This document shows, piece after piece, positions 7,151 through 11,907 of a stretch of DNA of 11,907 bases (position 1 is its first letter; every line of letters begins with the position of its first letter). The stretch is from Symbiodinium natans. Taxonomy: Eukaryota; Sar; Dinophyceae; Suessiales; Symbiodiniaceae. The stretch spans positions 10,001-21,907 of the forward strand of contig CAJNDS010001349.1 in the NCBI GenBank assembly GCA_905221605.1. The letters are read 5' to 3'. The translations under genes and the position numbers were made by a program. The notes beneath the pieces were generated by a model. The model was given only the letters and a program-made list of their open reading frames with translations, did no database searches and had not been told where the DNA came from.

Positions 7151-7557
7151 TTCTCCTAGTACTCAAATCGGCGCTTCTAGGATACTATGTACGAGACTGT
7201 GGATGGTCCAACCTGGGCAGACGAATCTCGCCAGACTCCAGCACGGATCTGCCCTTCTTTCTTGCTCTCGACACGTCGGCCTGGCACAAACGCACACCTC
7301 CAGCTCCTCAACAAGCCACAACTTCAACCGCAGATCACGTCCGAGGACTCTTCTCGACCCTAGAGTACCTGGCGGAGGACAGGCCGGCAATCCAGGCAGC
7401 CAAACAAGCCTTCACGCATCATCAGCGACAGGTCCCTTCTCTTGTACAGCACTTCTTCTCCCTGCTCCGAACTCCAGTGGGCAAAGAAAAGGCAGAGAGA
7501 ATCTTTAAGGACACGTCTCTGGCGCTCTCTGCTGATGTGTGGGACGCCTTCAGCTAA
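7129..7557 (+). CDS. Unrecognised 142-aa reading frame overlapping the gene before it
   Basis: Starts at ATG 7129 in a strong context (A at -3, G at +4), 22 nt before the upstream gene's stop and one frame back from it. Residues 5-21 (YLLILLVLKSALLGYYV) are hydrophobic enough for a membrane anchor, but the frame is also open upstream, so this may be read-through of shifted sequence. Residues 45-142 look like ordinary soluble helical protein (HVRGLFSTLEYLAEDRPAI, VGKEKAERIF). Either it is a separate overlapping gene, or the C-terminal part of the 5750-7150 protein joined by a -1 shift or broken by a one-base deletion. Hairpin 10 follows the stop by 13 nt. No family recognised. Confidence 0.55.
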   Translation: MDECYLLILLVLKSALLGYYVRDCGWSNLGRRISPDSSTDLPFFLALDTSAWHKRTPPAPQQATTSTADHVRGLFSTLEYLAEDRPAIQAAKQAFTHHQRQVPSLVQHFFSLLRTPVGKEKAERIFKDTSLALSADVWDAFS

Positions 7558-7565
7558 TCTGCACT

Positions 7566-7868
7566 ATGAAGCCATTTCGTGTGAGGTCCCCTCCTGAAAC
7601 GGCATGCCGGGATAAGCGTCCGGCACAAGCACCCAAGCTACCTTTTTCGACCCTCGCTACGGCACAAAAACAAGCTGACTGGTTTTCTAGGCCGGCTCAC
7701 TGCGCATTCAGCGGAGCACGATGCCTGCGTGCTGCAAGACTTGCACAGCTCAGGTCACGAGTTCACAGGCTTGGGGCTCAGCCACTTACTCTGCTTCTAG
7801 CTCACAAACGCAAGGCTGAAGCAACATCTGTGTATGTGACTCAGTCAATTCCATCCAATGTCGCGTGA
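7566..7868 (+). CDS. Doubtful small reading frame between hairpins 10 and 11
   Basis: A 100-residue frame from ATG 7566 that passes through hairpin 10 and stops at a TGA inside hairpin 11. It is basic and rich in Ala, Arg and Leu, with no recognised motif. Its position matches the non-coding spacers elsewhere in the array, so it is more likely spacer than gene. It is listed because the stop falls in a hairpin, as for two better supported genes. Confidence 0.2.
   Translation: MKPFRVRSPPETACRDKRPAQAPKLPFSTLATAQKQADWFSRPAHCAFSGARCLRAARLAQLRSRVHRLGAQPLTLLLAHKRKAEATSVYVTQSIPSNVA
7571..7603 (+). repeat. Hairpin element 10
   Basis: Apex at 7581-7596, loop TCC. TTTC (7575-7578) pairs with GAAA (7596-7599), and GCC (7571-7573) pairs with GGC (7601-7603) across an A/C mismatch. 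23 nt (7576-7598) are identical to element 4 (3564-3586), and the next base pair covaries between them. Confidence 0.9.
7604..7856 (+). other. Spacer bracketed by hairpins 10 and 11
   Basis: 253 nt between two hairpin elements. Apart from the doubtful frame above I see no gene, RNA or promoter motif. No sequence is obviously shared with the other bracketed spacers. Confidence 0.5.
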
Positions 7869-7889
7869 GGTCTCCTCCTGACAGCCATT
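7857..7889 (+). repeat. Hairpin element 11 (weak arms)
   Basis: Apex at 7865-7880, loop TCT. GTC (7860-7862) pairs with GAC (7880-7882), and AAT (7857-7859) could pair with ATT (7887-7889) past a four-base bulge. It lies 37 nt before the phosphatase ATG. Confidence 0.75.
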
Positions 7890-7925
7890 TCAGATAGGCA
7901 AATAGCCCTCTGTGCCCCCTGCGCC

Positions 7926-8834
7926 ATGGATCTGGCTGCTCCTTACATCAGGCTTCGAGGCCCGGAACACAGCGTTTGCCTTGAACGCAATGGCCTCTTC
8001 AGGATGCAAGACCCGGAACCGCGGTGCAACTTCGAGCCATCAATCACCGACAACAAAGCAATGGACGATATCCACGCGCAGACCCAGGCCGCCTTCTACA
8101 ATCGAGTACAATGGACGACGCAAGATCACAGACTGGCATCGGAATGGAGCGCCCTGATGGCCGATCACCCGGATCATTCCTTCCCAAATTCAGTTGCCTA
8201 CTGGCCAAAATGGGACTCCACGGTGGTGTTCCGGGATGACTACTGCACGCTGATGCTTGGCTCCCAGCGCACGGCTCTCGACATACCTGAACTCAAAGCG
8301 CACCAAGTTGATATCATCGTGACTCTCAACGCATCATCGCGCTTCAGGGAGAGTTATGACACAGACGCCGATTGGCAGTTCATGTACCAAATGGAGGGCA
8401 TCTCCAACTTGCGCTACCATCTCTCGGACGTGCGCATCTCTCGGAACGATCAAGGCTTCCATGATGTGGTGTCAAATCTTGCCAGGACCTGGATCAGGAT
8501 GATCGACGAAATTGAGGGCCAGGAGTGCAGCCGCACCAAACCGATGGTCATCCTGTTCCATTGTCTTGCGGGCATCAATCGCTCGACCTCCGCCCTCTGT
8601 GCCTACCTGATTGTTCGCTACCACCTCACTGCTCAACAAGCGATAGCGATTCTACTCTCGGCTAGGCCTGGTCAACGCTACTGGCAGGAAAGAGATCAAT
8701 TCCCTCTCGCGCTTCACTGGCTCTCCAGAGAATGCAAGAAGTCTGTTCTAGGGTACCTATGCATGGCCTGTGGAGACGCATTCAGACCCACACCAGACGA
8801 TGACCCTCAGGACATGGATGACTTCGACGAGTGA
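7926..8834 (+). CDS. Dual-specificity protein phosphatase (DSP/PTP superfamily)
   Basis: Removes phosphate from Tyr and/or Ser/Thr of proteins, or from another phosphorylated substrate. The 302-residue protein starts at a strong gccATGg context. The signature loop HCLAGINRS (212-220) fits HCX5R(S/T), with nucleophile C213 and phosphate-binding R219. The preceding strand MVILF and the following helix (TSALCAYLIVRYHLTAQQAI) match the family. D168 in YHLSDVRIS is the likely general acid. Upstream, LMLGSQRTALDIPELKAHQVDIIVTLN (109-135) matches the usual N-terminal part of the fold. Residues 1-95 match nothing I know. The tail is acidic (DDDPQDMDDFDE), with a CxxC at 279-282. The TGA stop lies inside hairpin 12, so the last codons form its 5' arm. 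Confidence 0.88.
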   Translation: MDLAAPYIRLRGPEHSVCLERNGLFRMQDPEPRCNFEPSITDNKAMDDIHAQTQAAFYNRVQWTTQDHRLASEWSALMADHPDHSFPNSVAYWPKWDSTVVFRDDYCTLMLGSQRTALDIPELKAHQVDIIVTLNASSRFRESYDTDADWQFMYQMEGISNLRYHLSDVRISRNDQGFHDVVSNLARTWIRMIDEIEGQECSRTKPMVILFHCLAGINRSTSALCAYLIVRYHLTAQQAIAILLSARPGQRYWQERDQFPLALHWLSRECKKSVLGYLCMACGDAFRPTPDDDPQDMDDFDE

Positions 8835-8851
8835 GGTCCCCTCCTGTCGAA
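8823..8851 (+). repeat. Hairpin element 12 (contains the phosphatase stop codon)
   Basis: Apex at 8831-8846, loop TCC. TTCGAC (8823-8828) pairs perfectly with GTCGAA (8846-8851). TGA 8832-8834 in GAGTGAGG is the stop codon of the phosphatase gene. Confidence 0.92.
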
Positions 8852-9121
8852 CCCCACCTTTTCCTTACCTTCTTTAGAAGCGACTGTACTGACAACGCGG
8901 ACCTGTGCAGAAAACGCGTGTTACCCCTGATCATCTACTACATCATGCATTAATAGAGCTTGCAACTGCCCTCTCCCGGCTTCTGCTCAGGTCTCTCAAT
9001 GCTCCACCTCACATCGAGGATTTTGCCCCAGCCTCAACCAGCTGACGTCATCATGCAAAAGACACATTCAGAGCAGCTCTTCCTTCTCTACCTCAGAGCT
9101 CACAGCTCAAGCCATCGTTAA
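8852..9121 (+). other. Spacer bracketed by hairpins 12 and 13
   Basis: 270 nt, pyrimidine-rich, with no supported reading frame. TGACGTCA at 9043-9050 is a perfect CRE-type palindrome, but a single 8-mer proves little. No other regulatory motif is recognised. Confidence 0.5.
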
Positions 9122-9164
9122 TAGCGGCCCTGAACGAGTGAGGTTCCCTCCTGTTCTACTGCTA
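9122..9164 (+). repeat. Hairpin element 13
   Basis: Apex at 9138-9153, with loop TTC instead of TCN. GAAC (9132-9135) pairs with GTTC (9153-9156). TAGC (9122-9125) can pair with GCTA (9161-9164) beyond an internal loop. It ends 7 nt before ATG 9172. Confidence 0.85.
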
Positions 9165-9171
9165 ACTGGCC

Positions 9172-9906
9172 ATGTCAGCGCCGGAGGAAGGCAAGCCACA
9201 TCGAGAAACCCGACACAGAGAAGACAAACCCTCCAAAAGACGACATCCTCATGGCAAGAGGCATCAGGCGGACGCAGACTCCCGTCCGATCACGGAGGCT
9301 GACCTGGACTCTGAGGCTTCTTCCCTTCAGGATGATGACGACCTAGTGGAATCTCTGTCAAGGAGCTCCTCGAGACGGACAGCCTCTTCCCGGAACCAGC
9401 CCGCCCAGCTGGCCCCAGGAGGCCCGCCTCCGCCTACCCCCATAACAACCAAGGCACTCTCGCCGGCGAACCAGGCTCAGACCGTACCCAAAGCCACCCA
9501 GCAGGCCTACCAGCCGTCGGGCCCCCCTGCCCCGACTCCGGTTCACCAGCCTTTCCCAGCGCAGGACCACTCAGGTCATAGCCCCCCTCCCACGGCGGCG
9601 GACGGTGCTCCCAGAACCACGGCACGTCCCTCCTCGACAAGTGGCACTTCAACGTCGGGGGCCTCAATGTCTCCCCCAGCCGCAGCTCATCCTCATCCTG
9701 CGCAAGAAGCTGCAACGCTAGTGGGCACCTGGATCATCACTCCTGGACCGATTGTCTCCCTTGCTCCTAACCCGTTCAGCCCGTGGTCCCCCCCAGCGCG
9801 CACCTCGGTACTGTCTGCCACAGGAAGCCCACTGCCTCCGGGCACAGTCCAGACCTGGATAATTACCGAAGGCCCACTTGTCCCAAGACGAGATCCGCAG
9901 GAGTGA
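9172..9906 (+). CDS. Proline-rich low-complexity protein
   Basis: 244 residues from an ATG in good context (ggccATGtc). The first 60 residues are charged (basic RHREDKPSKRRHPHGKRH, then acidic and serine-rich). The rest is Pro, Ser, Thr and Ala rich and looks disordered. Two near-copies of a ten-residue unit, TWIITPGPIV and TWIITEGPLV, lie near the C-terminus (encoded by 9727-9756 and 9853-9882). No enzyme domain, signal peptide or membrane segment is seen. It ends in GAG TGA GG, matching the first half of a hairpin apex. It could be a scaffold or structural protein; the function is unknown. Confidence 0.6.
   Translation: MSAPEEGKPHRETRHREDKPSKRRHPHGKRHQADADSRPITEADLDSEASSLQDDDDLVESLSRSSSRRTASSRNQPAQLAPGGPPPPTPITTKALSPANQAQTVPKATQQAYQPSGPPAPTPVHQPFPAQDHSGHSPPPTAADGAPRTTARPSSTSGTSTSGASMSPPAAAHPHPAQEAATLVGTWIITPGPIVSLAPNPFSPWSPPARTSVLSATGSPLPPGTVQTWIITEGPLVPRRDPQE
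9727..9882 (+). repeat. Two diverged 30-nt coding repeats (TWIIT unit)
   Basis: 9727-9756 and 9853-9882 encode TWIITPGPIV and TWIITEGPLV. Most differences fall in third codon positions, which suggests an old internal duplication kept at the protein level. Confidence 0.6.
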
Positions 9907-9908
9907 GG
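9901..9908 (+). repeat. Half apex of a hairpin element at a stop codon
   Basis: GAGTGAGG, identical to the 5' half of the apex, without the TCNCCTCCTG half. Its TGA (9904-9906) ends the proline-rich gene. It is either a decayed element or a chance 8-mer. Confidence 0.35.
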
Positions 9909-9930
9909 CATGCACAGAGCTCAATTTTGG

Positions 9931-9968
9931 CACTCCCTGCGAGTGAGGTCACCTCCTGCTAGGGAGTG
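9931..9968 (+). repeat. Hairpin element 14
   Basis: Apex at 9943-9958, loop TCA. GC (9939-9940) pairs with GC (9958-9959), and CACTCCCT (9931-9938) pairs with AGGGAGTG (9961-9968). A further inverted match, GCATGCAC (9908-9915) with GTGCATGC (9966-9973), partly overlaps the 3' arm. Confidence 0.93.
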
Positions 9969-10240
9969 CATGCGTCACTGCTTTCACCTTTTCAACCCAG
10001 CACTGTCTCAGAGACAAAATCCAGCCGCGCATTACCCTGCTACCGCTGCCTAGACTTAGTCCTCAACGTGCCACACCGAAGTCATGCTCTATGCTCCGAC
10101 AAGCCAAGGTGGGATGCTCTACCACAGACAAAGCCGGCTCCTCACTCTTAGCCTTCCTCTGCAGCACATACTGCCGCAGCAAAATCCAGCTGATTCGAGT
10201 TGCCAAGAACTGATAGCTTTTCATCAACCCTCTCTCTTCA

Positions 10241-10283
10241 GGCTCAAAGGCAGAAAAGTGAGGTCACCTCCTGCTGCCTAGCC
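10241..10283 (+). repeat. Hairpin element 15
   Basis: Apex at 10258-10273, loop TCA. GGCAG (10249-10253) pairs with CTGCC (10274-10278), and GGCT (10241-10244) pairs with AGCC (10280-10283). It ends 21 nt before ATG 10305. Confidence 0.9.
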
Positions 10284-10304
10284 CCCCCTCTTAAACCCCG
10301 CGTC

Positions 10305-11546
10305 ATGTTGCATACATGCCCATTGCTCCCGCTACGACCAGACTCATCGACGATGCCAATGAAGTCCAAGCTCGCTGCACTAAACCTCTTCTGCAAGGCA
10401 ATGCTGTACACAGGCAAGAGAACCAGTGATCCGGATGCAAACCTCTACCTCTCGGATGAGGCCAAAGGTCTTGCTCGACGAGAGAACTGTACGCTGGCTC
10501 CAACCCTGAGACTGGCAGCACGCAGCTACAACTGGATTCGACTTCTCTCCCAATCAGCTCAGCCTAATCTTCCCTTGCTGGCCGAAGCTGAGATGGCATC
10601 CCTATTATCACCCACGGAGCCTCCCCCTCATCTCAAGCACTACGAGGCGGAACGGAGCTCACTCACCTTGCACATGATACTCGAAACGGTGCATATCTAC
10701 ACTGAAGAGGAAACCATGGAGCCGGACGACTTCAAGTTAGCCGCCCTTATCATTTCTCAGACTTTGTACAATCTGGGAATGGGCGGGCAAACCGTCAGGG
10801 ACATCGTCAATGGCGCTGCCCAGCATCTGCGCTGGATCCTACCCAGCGACTCTACAAGAGTTCTGAACGGAATTCACCTCTGTCTCTTCCCTTCGGATAT
10901 CTCGCCGTGGCCGCGAGAGGCAGACACCAATCCACATACTCAAAGTGACGAACATGCATTGGGCATCCTCGACGCAGAAATTCACATGCTACAGCGAGCG
11001 TCCAAGATCTACCGGACCATGGCCATGGTCGACTTCATGGTCGCCCAAACAAGAGGAGCACGAGTGCCAGACGAAGTCTACCCCAGCGAACCCTGGGACG
11101 TCCTGCGACAGGATCAAGCCATGGCACTTCTTTCCTATGCGGAGCACTTGACGGAACTCCATGATCTTCTGACCACTGATGCGTACCAAAAGATGCGTAC
11201 AGACCTCCGCCTGGGCAGAACCTGGCTGTCGCGACCCATCACAGCATCTGAACTGACCTCGCTTGAAGCAATATGGCACAATACCACGATACCAGAGAGC
11301 TTTGCCAAGCTACACCTCACCCTCCAGCTCAAAGGGCAAATTGCTGCACACCTTCCGGAAGACACCAGAGCACAGGACAGACTACTTACCATACTCTCTC
11401 CCCTGGAGAATGATGTCCTGGACCAGGCCTTCCCCTGGATTCTGGCCTTCAAGATGCTCACGCCTGAGCGCAGGATGATATTCCGATATGCTCTTCTTAC
11501 GGCAGCGGGCCCCTCGGCTACAGCGCCAGTTTCGCAGACCGAGTGA
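10305..11546 (+). CDS. Unrecognised, mostly helical protein
   Basis: 413 residues from ATG 10305; in-frame ATGs at 10353 and 10359 (MPMKSKLAAL) are good alternatives. An upstream TTG would run the frame through hairpin 15, which is unlikely. The protein is soluble and helix-rich throughout (LRLAARSYNWIRLLSQSA, DEHALGILDAEIHMLQRASK), with no Cys cluster, signal peptide, membrane segment or catalytic motif that I recognise. The base composition matches its neighbours, and the long open frame with protein-like composition supports a real gene. The stop TGA (11544-11546) lies inside hairpin 16, the same arrangement as in the phosphatase gene. No function can be given. Confidence 0.75.
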   Translation: MLHTCPLLPLRPDSSTMPMKSKLAALNLFCKAMLYTGKRTSDPDANLYLSDEAKGLARRENCTLAPTLRLAARSYNWIRLLSQSAQPNLPLLAEAEMASLLSPTEPPPHLKHYEAERSSLTLHMILETVHIYTEEETMEPDDFKLAALIISQTLYNLGMGGQTVRDIVNGAAQHLRWILPSDSTRVLNGIHLCLFPSDISPWPREADTNPHTQSDEHALGILDAEIHMLQRASKIYRTMAMVDFMVAQTRGARVPDEVYPSEPWDVLRQDQAMALLSYAEHLTELHDLLTTDAYQKMRTDLRLGRTWLSRPITASELTSLEAIWHNTTIPESFAKLHLTLQLKGQIAAHLPEDTRAQDRLLTILSPLENDVLDQAFPWILAFKMLTPERRMIFRYALLTAAGPSATAPVSQTE

Positions 11547-11568
11547 GGTCCCCTCCTGGTCGGCTACT
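11528..11568 (+). repeat. Hairpin element 16 (contains a stop codon)
   Basis: Apex at 11543-11558, loop TCC. GACC (11537-11540) pairs with GGTC (11558-11561), GC (11534-11535) with GC (11563-11564), and AGT (11528-11530) with ACT (11566-11568). TGA 11544-11546 is the stop of the gene before it. Confidence 0.88.
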
Positions 11569-11880
11569 TAACTAACCTAATCAATTTCTTTCTCACAAGA
11601 AGATCGACGATGCCTGCTGCTGACAGACAAAGGAGAATTATTCCCGCTACTCTGCGCCTTTCCCAAACACAAATCTAGACCGTCTCACCCCTCTCCCTCT
11701 CCGTGCCGAGCCTCAGGTCCTTAACCAGAAAGAGGGAAACACGCACCAGTGCCAGCGCCTCAGCTCTGCCCACCTTAAGCTTGAACTCTGCTGCGCAACC
11801 CCACCCCTGCAGCTTAGCCCGAGAGAGGCCTTCCTTGAAAACTTCACCTCCTGGTTGCTTACCTTCGGCTTCAAAGCACC
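11547..11880 (+). other. Spacer after hairpin 16
   Basis: 334 nt, pyrimidine-rich, no supported frame. TCACCTCCTG at 11844-11853 matches the 3' half of the apex exactly while the 5' half is absent. It lies about 295 nt after element 16 and 27 nt before the next ATG, where the pattern predicts a hairpin. Confidence 0.5.
11844..11853 (+). repeat. Possible decayed hairpin element (3' half of apex only)
   Basis: Ten bases match the 3' half of the apex, without GAGTGAGG before them and with only a 3-bp arm match possible. Position relative to element 16 and the following ATG is the main support. Confidence 0.35.
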
Positions 11881-11907
11881 ATGGCAGCTGTGTTTGCTCC
11901 GGCTAAC
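11881..11907 (+). CDS. Start of a further gene, cut by the window end
   Basis: ATG in a strong context (accATGg), with nine open codons (MAAVFAPAN) to the window edge. It sits at the same distance after the expected hairpin position as other genes here. Nothing can be said about the product. Confidence 0.4.

Larger units (their letters stand above)
9907..10304 (+). other. Non-coding region with hairpins 14 and 15
   Basis: 398 nt between genes. The part between the two hairpins (9974-10240) has no supported frame. It holds an 11-nt direct repeat, CAAAATCCAGC, at 10015-10025 and 10180-10190. No promoter motif is recognised. Confidence 0.55.

Noticed and set aside
7570-7891. AGCCATTTC in elements 10 and 11 as a dinoflagellate spliced-leader relic
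   Set aside because: Only eight bases match the leader as I remember it, and they form part of hairpin arms. No longer leader match was found.
9043-9050. TGACGTCA CRE-like palindrome as a promoter element
   Set aside because: A single 8-mer in a 270-nt spacer, not repeated in the other spacers, is not enough.
83-10273. TCACCTCCT in some apices matches the 3' end of bacterial 16S rRNA (anti-Shine-Dalgarno)
   Set aside because: Only four of 16 copies have A at the variable position; the match follows from the short purine/pyrimidine stem and the organism looks eukaryotic.
903-11461. Open frames of 60-125 codons on the - strand
   Set aside because: They are antisense to well supported + strand genes, with no recognised domains; typical shadows of GC-balanced coding sequence.
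63-11568. Integron attC sites
   Set aside because: attC sites have conserved outer ends (GTTRRRY/RYYYAAC) and a variable centre. These have a conserved centre and variable outer arms, there is no integrase in view, and the genes are eukaryotic in type.
63-11568. CRISPR array
   Set aside because: The repeats are short, irregularly spaced (90 nt to over 1 kb), partly inside genes and with differing flanks; there are no regular spacers or cas genes.

Overview
The window looks like compact, intron-poor eukaryotic DNA. The eukaryotic signs are a LINE-type reverse transcriptase with C2H2-like zinc fingers, a ubiquitin-specific protease (USP, peptidase C19), a dual-specificity phosphatase, and start codons in A/GccATGg-type contexts. 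There are no Shine-Dalgarno sites, tRNAs, rRNAs or bacterial operon proteins. The one-directional gene order, the RT/zinc-finger protein style and the even codon use remind me of dinoflagellates (Symbiodiniaceae-like), but that is an impression and not a proof. Every supported gene is on the + strand.

Layout. 1-2388: RT with C-terminal zinc fingers, 5'-truncated by the window. 2434-3551: a proline-rich reading frame followed, one frame back, by a complete USP domain. 3641-4714: unrecognised protein with a basic linker and a helical C-terminal half. 4715-5165: non-coding, with two hairpins. 5166-5429: small Cys/His-rich protein. 5750-7557: two unrecognised reading frames overlapping by 22 nt. 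7926-8834: dual-specificity phosphatase. 9172-9906: proline-rich low-complexity protein. 10305-11546: unrecognised helical protein. 11881-end: start of another gene.

The main discovery is a family of 16 short hairpin elements spread over the whole window, all in the same orientation. Each has the nearly invariant apex GAGTGAGGTCNCCTCCTG. It folds as GAGG/CCTC with a TCN loop, then a bulged T, an AG/CT step, and usually one more bulged purine. Outside the apex each copy has its own arms. The arms differ from copy to copy but in most copies pair with each other; the best case has 21 base pairs (6986-7035). Eleven copies lie between genes or at gene ends, and at least two provide the TGA stop codon of the gene before them. 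Five lie inside long reading frames, mostly in linkers between domains. In the right half of the window, hairpin pairs bracket spacers of about 285-315 nt, with the next ATG 20-45 nt after the second hairpin.

Taken together, this reads as a tandem, single-orientation, multi-gene array punctuated by structured elements and headed, as far as visible, by a retroelement polymerase. It may be a giant multi-gene retroelement or a eukaryotic gene-cassette-like array carrying ubiquitin and phosphorylation signalling enzymes. The hairpins could be RNA processing or termination signals, or small mobile elements that prefer or create palindromes. The sequence alone does not decide between these.
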